Source of the DNA: a virus | Virus record (IMG/VR): IMGVR_UViG_3300043256_000236 | Span: 1-64,000 of that record | Direction: 5' to 3' (one strand) | DNA length: 64,000 bases | Shown: positions 7,910 through 15,108 of the stretch, piece after piece | Layout: each line of letters starts with the position of its first letter | Numbering within the stretch: the first letter of the stretch is position 1 | Made by a program: the position numbers and the translations under genes | The notes under the pieces: model-generated | Databases searched by the model: none | The model's input: the letters and a program-made list of their open reading frames with translations, nothing else | Told to the model about the DNA's origin: nothing

Positions 7910-8335
7910 CTACTCTATTATACACCTATATTCAGTAGCCAATTCCTCCCATTTATCATAAGATAAATCTGCTATAATGTGACACTTTTTACATAGATAT
8001 AGTAAAAAGAAAGGTCTAGAATAATCCGGATGGTGTCCCTCCACGTATTCATCAGAGTCACACACCTCGCATAGCTCAGGGGGAGAGAATTTACCAGACT
8101 TGACAGCTTGTCTGACTAGATACCTGGCGTGATGTTTCTCTGGGAACTTTTCCTTGTCCCTGCGGGTATTAATAGCGTTTTTAGTGATAGGTTCTTGTTT
8201 GCGATCTTCGTTGGTTAACTTGGAGGCACAAGATTTAGTGCAGGCATGTTTCTTTCCCAGTTTTTTTGTTTGATTAATTCTTTTCTGTGGCTTAAGGAAT
8301 GATTTGCCGCACCATGAACATTCGACGAAAGCCAT
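7910..8335 (-). CDS. HNH endonuclease-like zinc protein
   Basis: A 141-residue protein with three cysteine pairs: CSWCGKSF at residue 6, CEVCDSDEYVEGHHPDYS near residue 92 and LCKKCHIIAD near residue 118. The pattern C-x2-C, G-H-H-x-D-Y, C-x2-C-H is a beta-beta-alpha metal (HNH-type) fold braced by zinc. The His-His pair supplies the likely general base. GGAGG precedes the ATG with nine-base spacing. Such short phage proteins are often annotated HNH nucleases; homing, packaging or defence roles are all possible, and activity is unproven. Confidence 0.75.
   Translation of the reverse strand: MAFVECSWCGKSFLKPQKRINQTKKLGKKHACTKSCASKLTNEDRKQEPITKNAINTRRDKEKFPEKHHARYLVRQAVKSGKFSPPELCEVCDSDEYVEGHHPDYSRPFFLLYLCKKCHIIADLSYDKWEELATEYRCIIE
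7917..7927 (-). promoter_or_regulatory. Class B (late-type) promoter
   Basis: Read on the minus strand the sequence is TAGGTGTATAAT, 36 bases ahead of the papain-fold gene start at 7881. It matches the -10-only motif found upstream of virion genes, with no clear -35 element. Confidence 0.6.
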
Positions 8336-8355
8336 TTTACTCTATCCTCCAGCAA

Positions 8356-8712
8356 TTATTGGATCTGCATTTTTTGCATGACATCTTCTACTTTGCCGAT
8401 ACACTGATGGTGGTCGGATTCGAATACCTCAATGAAATCCTCCGGGTCCAGCGGTGCTGGTGCTTCGTATTCATAATTAATGAAACCTGCTTCTGGTAAA
8501 ATCATGGTTATGTGCTGTTTGATAATTTCTATCTGTTTACCAGGTAGGGCAATCGCCAATATTGGCATTTCAGGCTCTGGTTTCTCGTTTTTCTTTGCGT
8601 ATCTACACGATGCAATATACACCCTCTCTACGGCTGCGAAACAGATCATTCGTTTCCAGCGAAGAAGCAAGAAGGCAATAAGTTGCTTGCGACTAGATGG
8701 ATTTATTAACAT
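8356..8712 (-). CDS. Hypothetical protein
   Basis: A 118-residue protein; AAGGA lies 7 bases before the ATG. The N-terminus is basic and helical, the C-terminal half acidic (DPEDFIEVFESDHHQC). No family is recognised and no membrane segment stands out. It lies in the minus-strand operon between the HNH-like gene and another hypothetical gene. Confidence 0.5.
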   Translation of the reverse strand: MLINPSSRKQLIAFLLLRWKRMICFAAVERVYIASCRYAKKNEKPEPEMPILAIALPGKQIEIIKQHITMILPEAGFINYEYEAPAPLDPEDFIEVFESDHHQCIGKVEDVMQKMQIQ

Positions 8713-8714
8713 GT

Positions 8715-8975
8715 CTACGTCCTTACCTCAGTCTTGATTTCGTCTGCGCAGTCTTCTGCTAGACCATGCAGGTCTTTGGATCGTTGTTCAATCACATCTA
8801 TATTGAAATTGCGTTGTATTTTTTGACACGGTTCATCATTGGATCGTTCCACTTTAATAACAACAAATAATGTCGAACGAAAGTACGTGGTGCTAAATGT
8901 CCAGTTAGAAGGGGATTTGGCCCATAATAAGTTCTCAAATATTTGCATTACTTTCGGTTTGGAGATCTTAGACAC
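8715..8975 (-). CDS. Hypothetical protein
   Basis: An 86-residue protein overlapping the 3' end of the NUDIX gene by eight bases. It is mixed alpha/beta with a beta-rich middle (TFSTTYFRSTLFVVIKVER) and a helical C-terminus. No family recognised; coupling to the NUDIX gene is the main support. Confidence 0.5.
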   Translation of the reverse strand: MSKISKPKVMQIFENLLWAKSPSNWTFSTTYFRSTLFVVIKVERSNDEPCQKIQRNFNIDVIEQRSKDLHGLAEDCADEIKTEVRT

Positions 8976-9414
8976 CTCTACTACACTCCGTCCATTGTTC
9001 TATCCATTCCCGTGGGTTTTGCTTATAATGTTGTGTTAAGTATGATATATATCCTAAATTATCGCTAACGACAGGGGCTAGACTTTTTTCTATCATATAG
9101 ATTTCAGATAATGTAAACCAACCCATGCCTATTATCTCTGGATCGCTGGGCCTTAATTCGCAGGTCCACTGGTCGCAATAAAAAATGTGAATGTGATATT
9201 GTGGTGTTTGTGTATTGCATAATAGCCTAAATCTTTGTCCCTTAACCCCAACTTCTTCGTACAGTTCCCTATAAACAGCATCTATAGTAGTTTCGTTATG
9301 ATTTATTTTTCCACCAGGGAAGGTCCATTTTCCCCCAAAGCCATCATCTATAGCTCTTTGTGCAAGCAGGAATCTATCATTTTGATATAATATCACCAGT
9401 ACGACATCTTGCAT
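8968..9414 (-). CDS. NUDIX hydrolase
   Basis: A 148-residue protein of typical NUDIX length. The NUDIX box spans about residues 35-57: GGK, then G-x5-E-x7-REL-x-EE-x-G (ending RELYEEVGV), with all catalytic glutamates present. The N-terminal strand VLVILYQNDRFLLAQRA is typical of MutT-like members. It hydrolyses a nucleoside diphosphate linked to another group, such as 8-oxo-dGTP, other NTPs, NAD-derived or capped-RNA substrates; which one cannot be told. A class B promoter lies just upstream at 9435-9445. MazG follows on the other side. Confidence 0.9.
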   Translation of the reverse strand: MQDVVLVILYQNDRFLLAQRAIDDGFGGKWTFPGGKINHNETTIDAVYRELYEEVGVKGQRFRLLCNTQTPQYHIHIFYCDQWTCELRPSDPEIIGMGWFTLSEIYMIEKSLAPVVSDNLGYISYLTQHYKQNPREWIEQWTECSRGV

Positions 9415-9434
9415 TGTGATACCCCCTGCTTATG

Positions 9435-9445
9435 TTATACACCAA
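9435..9445 (-). promoter_or_regulatory. Class B (late-type) promoter
   Basis: On the minus strand the sequence reads TTGGTGTATAA, 20 bases ahead of the NUDIX start at 9414. It is identical to the core of the plus-strand late motif at 19907 and 26983. Confidence 0.65.
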
Positions 9446-10021
9446 TTACCTGTTGTCGCCATCTCCTTTTAATACACCTCTGGCCTTCCTGCTGAATAGT
9501 TTGGCAATATTCTGTACACAAACATCTTCTAAAGTGAAACCACACTTAATAGCCATTTCTTCCACACAGGTGACCACGTGTGTTAGGTGGTTAGGAAGGT
9601 CACTAAATCTCGTGATTTCTCTAGGATCACATCTATATTTGTAGTGCCATGTCTCCAATAGTGCGGCAGCATTCGAAGCTTGTCTATTAAGATGCAAGAC
9701 TAGTCTCGGCAATATGAGACGCCGTATGTTGTGTGTTATGCGTGCAGTTCTCATATCATGTATCATACAAAGGTTAAGGTCACAATCGCAACACACATTA
9801 GCGCAGTACCACATTACGTCACCTAATTCTTTCTTAATATCTTCTCGTCTTTTAGGTGACATTTCGTTGTCATCATCTCTGATAAGCTTCTTTACTTTTT
9901 CAGAAACTTCTCCACATTCTCCAACCAAACCAAGTGCAGGGTATATCATAGTAGCACTTGGTGATTGTAGATATATTGCAACACTGCGAGCGTCTATTTG
10001 GTACTTTTTAAGATCAATCAT
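9446..10021 (-). CDS. MazG-like nucleotide pyrophosphohydrolase
   Basis: A 191-residue protein. The MazG signature is present: GLVGECGEVSEKVKK near residue 31 (E-x-x-E type metal ligands) and KKELGDVMWYCANV near residue 63 (E-x-x-D). These all-alpha NTP pyrophosphatases convert (d)NTPs to (d)NMPs; phage versions may also lower ppGpp. The C-terminal half is longer than a minimal MazG domain and has no recognised motif. Its ATG overlaps the ClpP-like gene stop (ATGA), so the two are translated together. Confidence 0.85.
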   Translation of the reverse strand: MIDLKKYQIDARSVAIYLQSPSATMIYPALGLVGECGEVSEKVKKLIRDDDNEMSPKRREDIKKELGDVMWYCANVCCDCDLNLCMIHDMRTARITHNIRRLILPRLVLHLNRQASNAAALLETWHYKYRCDPREITRFSDLPNHLTHVVTCVEEMAIKCGFTLEDVCVQNIAKLFSRKARGVLKGDGDNR

Positions 10022-10722
10022 TCATCTTCTCCTTCTGTGTATTCGTGTTTGCCTGATTTCATACCAGATTGCCACTTATCGTTTTGTTTGTTTGTTGCGT
10101 GGTACTTATATGGGTCTTGCATGGTTTCGAGAACCCAATCTGCAAGTCCATTATTTACAGCTTGCTCTGCTGTATATATAGTATCTTTTGAGCACAGTTT
10201 TTCTATTTTCTCTAACGTAATCCTAGGTTTAGCAGCTTTCATTCTACTATAATAAATACCATACATTAGTTTACGTGTTTTCTCTACGTGCTTAGCCCAT
10301 GCTTCAACGCTTTTGCATGTACCAGTTAAGTCTTCTGTTCCGTCATGGATCATAAATGTGCAGTGCGGAGCTACTATACGAGAGTCGCATGCTTGTATTA
10401 TTATTGATCCCATGGACATGGCGTGTCCCCAACAGATGCCATATACATGAGATCTTGAAGCTTTAATAGCATCGTACATACTCATGCCATGCAGCCAGTC
10501 GCCCCCTAGGTTGTTCATGTGTATAAAGATTGGTTTAGATGAGATGAGATTCAAATGCAACATGGCTTTGATAAAAAACTCTGACATCTGACAGTCAGTC
10601 CCAGACTCTCCATATCCGCCTTCTGTTTCTGCATCATGTGAACCAACATGGATCATCCGGTTCGATGGTAAGTAGCTGAATTCAAACCATCTGTCAATAT
10701 CCTCTTTAGTATACATGCCCAT
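10018..10722 (-). CDS. ClpP-like serine protease
   Basis: A 234-residue protein with the ClpP/crotonase fold: IHMNNLGGDWLHGMSMYDAI near residue 75, the nucleophile-containing GHAMSMGS near residue 110, and MIHDGTEDLTG near residue 135 carrying the catalytic His. The downstream helices and 'YTAEQAVNNGLADWVL' also match ClpP. ATG at 10722 is used because it overlaps the preceding stop with AAGG upstream. It is not next to the portal, and a separate prohead protease exists at 22546, so it is probably not the capsid protease. It may pair with host Clp unfoldases or act alone; the phage tmRNA tag (KLAA) is a possible source of substrates. Confidence 0.85.
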   Translation of the reverse strand: MGMYTKEDIDRWFEFSYLPSNRMIHVGSHDAETEGGYGESGTDCQMSEFFIKAMLHLNLISSKPIFIHMNNLGGDWLHGMSMYDAIKASRSHVYGICWGHAMSMGSIIIQACDSRIVAPHCTFMIHDGTEDLTGTCKSVEAWAKHVEKTRKLMYGIYYSRMKAAKPRITLEKIEKLCSKDTIYTAEQAVNNGLADWVLETMQDPYKYHATNKQNDKWQSGMKSGKHEYTEGEDE

Positions 10723-11036
10723 CAAACTACCTTACTAACATTAATAGGTAAATCGCAATAATTACATTTTTCTATGTTTTGTATTAGACCAACACAATGC
10801 GGGCATAGGGTCTTTATGGGGCTATTGAGCACATAGAAAACTACTATACCACCAATACATTCGTCACATACGCATATGCCACCCATGACCTGTCGCATGT
10901 TTACAGTTGTTTTTATTTCGCCACAAATATCACACAACAAGTGTTTGTTTGACGATTCTGTTGAGTTTCTCGATAACAACGAGAAAGTGTCCGAAATACA
11001 GGTCGATAAAATCTTTGCGAGTCCATTCATATCCAT
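10722..11036 (-). CDS. Zinc-finger protein
   Basis: A 104-residue protein with three cysteine pairs: CDICGEIKTT near residue 35, CVCDECIGG near residue 54 and CPHCVGL plus CNYCDLPI near residues 78-93, enough for two zinc ribbons. GGAG lies about 8 bases before the start codon. The first 107 bases overlap the preceding gene (10930-11283) in another frame, an unusually long overlap. Function is unknown. Confidence 0.7.
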   Translation of the reverse strand: MDMNGLAKILSTCISDTFSLLSRNSTESSNKHLLCDICGEIKTTVNMRQVMGGICVCDECIGGIVVFYVLNSPIKTLCPHCVGLIQNIEKCNYCDLPINVSKVV

Positions 11037-11283
11037 CCATTATCTCCGGCTGGCTGCTAATTACATCTGCCCATTGCGGCAACTCTTTACATAAGGAGTC
11101 CTGAAGTGTCAGTTGTTTTGCGTGATATTCTGAATCAAAAATTACCGGTCTCCCAGTAGTGCGACGTATCCGCCCATCGATGCCACCTGGATTAGATTCG
11201 GCTTTTTCCTTAGATGTCTTTTTCCCATAGACCAACAAGTCTATCCATTGTTTAAGCAACTCTTTTACAGCTTTGTTATTCAT
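10930..11283 (-). CDS. Hypothetical protein
   Basis: A 117-residue, mostly helical protein starting eight bases before the methyltransferase stop. The middle is basic (DGRIRRTTGRPVIFDSEYHA) and the C-terminal helix is hydrophobic (LYFGHFLVVIEKLNRIV). No family recognised. Its last third is overlapped by the start of the following zinc-finger gene in another frame, yet both have reasonable coding appearance. Confidence 0.6.
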   Translation of the reverse strand: MNNKAVKELLKQWIDLLVYGKKTSKEKAESNPGGIDGRIRRTTGRPVIFDSEYHAKQLTLQDSLCKELPQWADVISSQPEIMDGYEWTRKDFIDLYFGHFLVVIEKLNRIVKQTLVV

Positions 11284-11989
11284 AATTTACCCCAAGAATT
11301 TCTGCCGTTTTTGCAATACATGGTTCACTTATTTCTATGCCCACACAATCTAAGCCAAGTCTCTGACACACTATTTCCACAGTCCCAGAACCCGCGAACG
11401 GATCAAGTACACGTCCATTTGGTTTACAGTGTCCAGAAACTATTCTATTGACGAGATCCTCTGGTAACTGGGTTGGACAATGTTTTCTTTTTTCTTTAAA
11501 TGTGCCACAAATACGCGAGAATTCCCAAACATTTTCCGGCATCTTCCCATTCTTAGACGCCCTCTTGTCCTTATACTTTGTCTGTCTGGCGCTAGGCACT
11601 TTTATTTGATCCGGTCGGACATAGTCGGAGTTCAACCAGTATAACGGCCTATAGCACAATGCATATTTACCCTTACTTGTCTGATCTTGACCGAATGTAT
11701 AGTGCCACTGTAATCTTTGTATTAAAGGTAAACCTATCGATTTGATAGCGTTTTCTACTGTACGGGTCCATTTTTCGTTAAAAGTTATGAAAATAGGACC
11801 ATTTGTTATTTCGGCCATCTTAGTTAGCCATATCCAGATATTGTTCTCATAATCGTATGGATGCTGTTTATCTACAAATCCATCATATTTTAGACCTATA
11901 TTGTCTGGAGGATCCGAGACTATGAGATCAACAGGTCCTATTGTGGAATTAGGAATATCACTAAAATCTCCATGTATCAGTCTAATCAT
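11276..11989 (-). CDS. DNA adenine/cytosine-N4 methyltransferase (beta-class order)
   Basis: A 237-residue protein. Motif IV appears as SDPPDNIGLKY near residue 25 and motif I as DPFAGSGTVEIVC near residue 200, followed by DCVGIEIS; this order (IV before I) is that of beta-class amino-methyltransferases. Motif IV has DPPD where DPPY/W/F is usual, which could change base stacking or activity. The start at 11989 is supported by GGAG eight bases upstream; longer readings would begin inside the promoter at 12021-12050. It would methylate adenine N6 or cytosine N4 in DNA, perhaps to resist host restriction. No companion nuclease is next to it. Confidence 0.85.
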   Translation of the reverse strand: MIRLIHGDFSDIPNSTIGPVDLIVSDPPDNIGLKYDGFVDKQHPYDYENNIWIWLTKMAEITNGPIFITFNEKWTRTVENAIKSIGLPLIQRLQWHYTFGQDQTSKGKYALCYRPLYWLNSDYVRPDQIKVPSARQTKYKDKRASKNGKMPENVWEFSRICGTFKEKRKHCPTQLPEDLVNRIVSGHCKPNGRVLDPFAGSGTVEIVCQRLGLDCVGIEISEPCIAKTAEILGVNYE

Positions 11990-12020
11990 CCGGTTAACTC
12001 CACATGTATCTTCATACCTC

Positions 12021-12050
12021 ATTATACGTGTGAACTGGCTACTTGTTCGA
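12021..12050 (-). promoter_or_regulatory. Class A promoter for the minus-strand operon
   Basis: On the minus strand: TCGAACA (12050-12044), a 17-base spacer ending in CG, then TATAAT (12026-12021). It follows a T-rich stretch (12051-12068 region) as the other class A promoters do. It would start transcription about 25 bases before the methyltransferase ATG. Confidence 0.7.
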
Positions 12051-12130
12051 TAAAAAAAAGAAAAAAAATGGAACACTTTTTCATAATGGCCCTCTCTATA
12101 TATATGGAGGGGTGTTGTTATAGGACGTTG

Positions 12131-12141
12131 TTGTGTATAAT
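12131..12141 (+). promoter_or_regulatory. Class B-like promoter
   Basis: TTGTGTATAAT lies eight bases ahead of the GTG at 12150, so the transcript would start at or next to the start codon. It forms a divergent control region with the minus-strand promoter at 12021-12050. The 80 bases between contain an AT-rich inverted repeat around 12092-12118. Confidence 0.5.
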
Positions 12142-12149
12142 TTTCTTGG

Positions 12150-12338
12150 GTGATAAAAGTGTGTGATAAAAAAGGCAAAGCGAAAGTGCGTTTGATTACT
12201 TGCGGGACAGATAAAGCTGAGGCTAAAGCTGTTGTTGATCTCGACGTACCAGATCCAGAACCAGTTGTGGGTAAAAAGATTATTCAAGAAGCAATAGGAG
12301 ATTTAGAAGAGGATGACAGTAAGCAAAACGATTCTTGA
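12150..12338 (+). CDS. Hypothetical small protein
   Basis: A 62-residue protein with a GTG start, a lysine-rich N-terminus and an acidic C-terminus (IGDLEEDDSKQND). There is no good ribosome-binding site and the -10 box sits only eight bases upstream, so the message may be leaderless. Its 3' end overlaps the sigma-like gene by 26 bases. No family recognised. Confidence 0.45.
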   Translation: MIKVCDKKGKAKVRLITCGTDKAEAKAVVDLDVPDPEPVVGKKIIQEAIGDLEEDDSKQNDS

Positions 12339-12858
12339 TGCAGCTACGCCCATAATAGAGGGACTAGCTAGATCTCGCAGTGTTAACGGTGCGTTTGCGT
12401 ATTACGAAAGCGGAGATGTTTCTCAGGAGGTTTGGTACTTGTGCCTTGAAGCATTGCAGCGGTATGATCCGAAAATAGGTCCTATTGAGAACTATCTGGT
12501 GAGACATGTGAGTAATCGTATCAAAAATTTGAGAAGAGATAAGTATTTTCGTCCTGGTTCAGATCTTCCAAGTTCTGGATTAGCTCTCACAAGGATGAAC
12601 TTAGTTAATGCTCTTCCTTTGGACAATGGGGATATAGCTGAAAACGGCACACTTTTAGGCTCGGAACAAGGCAACATTAATCCATTGGACGGTTTAATCA
12701 GGGATGAGACCTTGGCGTATATCAGGGTCAGGTTGCCAGATAATCTCATTGAACCATTCGATGATATCATTTGCAATAACAAGGTACGGAGTCCTCTGGT
12801 TGCTGAAGTCCGATATAAGGTTGCTGAGATTTTGGTAGAAAGAGATGATTGTGCCTGA
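12313..12858 (+). CDS. Sigma-70 region 2-like protein (candidate late sigma factor)
   Basis: A 181-residue protein. Residues 34-75 read like sigma regions 2.1-2.2: GDVSQEVWYLCLEALQRYDP, then NYLVRHVSNRIKNLRRDKYF, matching the pattern D-x-x-Q-E-x-x-x-x-x-L-x-x-x-x-Y-D-P ... N-x-L-x-x-x-x-x-x-R-I. No region 4 helix-turn-helix is evident in the remaining 100 residues. Length and lack of region 4 recall T4 gp55 (185 residues), which reads a -10-only late promoter. Here many virion genes are preceded by a -10-only TTGGTGTATAA motif. The role as late sigma is inferred from these two observations. It lies just before the packaging genes. Confidence 0.65.
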   Translation: MTVSKTILDAATPIIEGLARSRSVNGAFAYYESGDVSQEVWYLCLEALQRYDPKIGPIENYLVRHVSNRIKNLRRDKYFRPGSDLPSSGLALTRMNLVNALPLDNGDIAENGTLLGSEQGNINPLDGLIRDETLAYIRVRLPDNLIEPFDDIICNNKVRSPLVAEVRYKVAEILVERDDCA

Positions 12859-13762
12859 ACCAAAGAACAAAAGATTGTCTGCTAATCCAAAAGCACTAAA
12901 AATACTAGCGAACAGTATTGCTAGGGGCTTAAGTGATCCAGAAATTCAACAACTATTGGCTGATGAATGTGGGTATAAATGGGCGGTGGATACAATTGGA
13001 CGCAGACGTCGTGCTATGGGTGTGATTAAGAAGCCTGGGCATCCTGTTGATGTTAATGTTATCGATTCTCCGATGCTCACTTTGCCTCCATATGGACTTT
13101 CTGACGTTGAAAAGGCAACTTGGTTTCGAGACAAATTTAAGAGGACGCACCTGTATCAGACTGTTAAGCAGCAATTTGATACATCCGAGGTCTATGTTTA
13201 TCTAGAAGAATTTGGTCTTTTGTGTTGTCAGTTCGAAGACATAGTTGTTAGTGAATTCATGCAGATTGACGACTTTCTGAAACACAGGATTCTTGTTAAT
13301 AGACAACTGATCCTTACACGTTCTCTGCAGAAACAAATCACTATATTACAAGAATGGTTTATTGAGCATCCAAAGAAAGATGATGAAGGCAAGGAGACTA
13401 TCAAGTTCCGTATAGTACAACAGGGAATTTTAGATAAGAAATATCAGTATCTAAAAGTTTTTGATGATAGATACGACGCCCTTGTGAAAGAGAGACAAAA
13501 AATACATAGTAGCTTAGCTGCTACTAGGAAAGATAGACTTGATGAATTGAAGGGCGGAAAGGAAACATTTCTTGAGTTGGTAAGCAAGCTACAGCATTCG
13601 CAAGACGAAAGAGATAGGCATGGTCGTTTTGCGGAGTTAACAAAGATAGCAGCAGATGACATAAAAATTGAATTTCGTAAACCAAACGAGTTTCCAGATG
13701 GTAGCGTTGATCCGATAATCATGGACAGTAAAACCTCTTTTGATGAGATTGAAGATGAATAA
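12845..13762 (+). CDS. Candidate small terminase subunit
   Basis: A 305-residue protein overlapping the sigma-like gene end by 14 bases. Residues 15-60 look like a helix-turn-helix (ILANSIARGLSDPEIQQLL, then RRRRAMGVIKK). A long charged helical region (residues 190-265) could form a coiled coil for oligomerisation, followed by an acidic tail. HTH plus coiled coil upstream of TerL is what small terminases look like, but TerL is 2.9 kb away and I cannot confirm the family. Alternatives are a transcription regulator or an HTH partner of the sigma-like protein. Confidence 0.4.
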   Translation: MIVPEPKNKRLSANPKALKILANSIARGLSDPEIQQLLADECGYKWAVDTIGRRRRAMGVIKKPGHPVDVNVIDSPMLTLPPYGLSDVEKATWFRDKFKRTHLYQTVKQQFDTSEVYVYLEEFGLLCCQFEDIVVSEFMQIDDFLKHRILVNRQLILTRSLQKQITILQEWFIEHPKKDDEGKETIKFRIVQQGILDKKYQYLKVFDDRYDALVKERQKIHSSLAATRKDRLDELKGGKETFLELVSKLQHSQDERDRHGRFAELTKIAADDIKIEFRKPNEFPDGSVDPIIMDSKTSFDEIEDE

Positions 13763-14864
13763 GTGCGCTCTGTGTATTCCACGTCCGGGTGTTAGTTCCC
13801 AAATGATACAGGAGGGGTACGTAGATGCCCTGCGACACCTTGGCTGGAAGGTGTACGTTGGAGATCCAAAGACCAAATTGTGTTGTAAGCAATGGATAGA
13901 GGCTCATGAAATAAGACTTATAATGACGCATTCTAGATTTGGTGTCAGACAATTGCCCATTAATACAATTAACGACAATGGCGTTGAAGTAATTGTAGAC
14001 GCTCTGCCGCTGAACGAAGGCAATAAAACTATTGATGGTCCATATGACTATGCTCACGACGACGAGCCAACCCTGATTAGAGAAATCAATAAAGCTACTG
14101 TGCATACTAAGCTGGGAAAGCATCTATGGAAAGAGTATATGAATGGATGGATAGACAAAGGCGTTGATCTTCTACACTTACCAGTTGCAGGGAATATAGT
14201 TAAAGCTATGCCTCCATCGTGCTCGCTCATGACAGACGTTGCAATGGTTGCTAATTTTACAAATAGACAAGGTGTGATGAATCACTTAATAGAACCTCTA
14301 TTCAACAGACTATCTTTGTTGGGATATTCGTACCAAGCGTTTGGTGATGACGCGTGGCAACTTGCTGGTTTAAACTATAATGGTCCGCTGTTGGGAGATA
14401 CCAATAAACTGGCTCATGTGTACGGTACTGCAAAAGTATGTCCGAACGTTCACACAGAAAGACAGATAAGTCTTCAGTCGCATATTAACGAAAGATCCTT
14501 TATGATCCCCCTTTGTGGCGGTACTCAGGTTTCTGACAATCCCATGACGACCAAGTATTTAGGGACAGACTGCGTCGTTGCAACGAGTATTACCGATTTT
14601 ATCCAGAAGGTTATCTGGTTGGCGGGAAGTAGCGAGAACAGGAATGAAATGGTCCGTAATTTATCAGAACACGTAGCTAATAATCACACATATTTTAATA
14701 GATTGTCGCACCTGTTTGATATTATGGGTTTACATGGACTATCTGACGAAGTGGATATCAAGGGACAAGCATTCGCGGTGAAACACGGTTGGGAATTAAA
14801 CGCTAGATTGAGTGCAGCAGAAAGAGGTGTAAGTTATGAAACAAAAACCTTCGGTAGTGCGTAA
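13755..14864 (+). CDS. CgeB-like glycosyltransferase
   Basis: A 369-residue protein. The N-terminal domain is Rossmann-like (ALCIPRPGVSSQMIQEGYVDALRHLGW, here named by pattern only). The C-terminal domain has the GT-B donor-site features of the CgeB/Glyco_trans_1_2 group: KVCPNVHTERQI near residue 235 and NERSFMIPLCGGTQVSD near residue 253, where Glu and the G-G pair contact the sugar nucleotide. The start codon may be ATG 13755 or 13743. It stands in a cassette with a SEC-C protein and a GDP-mannose dehydratase, so it may transfer a 6-deoxyhexose or related sugar to DNA, virion protein or host surface. Confidence 0.75.
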   Translation: MNKCALCIPRPGVSSQMIQEGYVDALRHLGWKVYVGDPKTKLCCKQWIEAHEIRLIMTHSRFGVRQLPINTINDNGVEVIVDALPLNEGNKTIDGPYDYAHDDEPTLIREINKATVHTKLGKHLWKEYMNGWIDKGVDLLHLPVAGNIVKAMPPSCSLMTDVAMVANFTNRQGVMNHLIEPLFNRLSLLGYSYQAFGDDAWQLAGLNYNGPLLGDTNKLAHVYGTAKVCPNVHTERQISLQSHINERSFMIPLCGGTQVSDNPMTTKYLGTDCVVATSITDFIQKVIWLAGSSENRNEMVRNLSEHVANNHTYFNRLSHLFDIMGLHGLSDEVDIKGQAFAVKHGWELNARLSAAERGVSYETKTFGSA

Positions 14865-15108
14865 TATCGCTAAAAGGATAAGCGGCGTAACAATGCCAAT
14901 TGGCCGTAAACGTATGAGGTGGCTACGTAACTGGCCATGCTTATGTGGTAGTGAAAACAAATATAAGAACTGTTGCATGAAAGACATAGAGAGTCTAACA
15001 TCTTCGGATGGAAATGTGACTACTAAATCGCTACCGAAAGAAATTCAAGAAACAGTAGATGCGCTCCGTAAGGCTGCTGAAAAGAAAGGTTCTTGTAAAA
15101 ATGGCTAA
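14836..15108 (+). CDS. SEC-C motif protein
   Basis: A 90-residue basic protein. PCLCGSENKYKNCC near residue 34 is an exact SEC-C zinc motif (C-x-C-G-S-x5-C-C), best known at the C-terminus of SecA where it binds SecB and ribosomes. The N-terminus is strongly basic and the C-terminus helical and charged. It overlaps both neighbours. In this cassette it may be an adaptor; its target cannot be read from the sequence. Confidence 0.8.
   Translation: MKQKPSVVRNIAKRISGVTMPIGRKRMRWLRNWPCLCGSENKYKNCCMKDIESLTSSDGNVTTKSLPKEIQETVDALRKAAEKKGSCKNG

Noticed and set aside
9714-10252. Plus-strand frames opposite MazG and ClpP genes
   Set aside because: They are shadows of minus-strand genes with clear family motifs; no start signals or motifs of their own.
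12040-12130. AT-rich region with TATATATA and inverted repeat as replication origin
   Set aside because: No iterons or initiator gene nearby; the divergent promoters explain the sequence.
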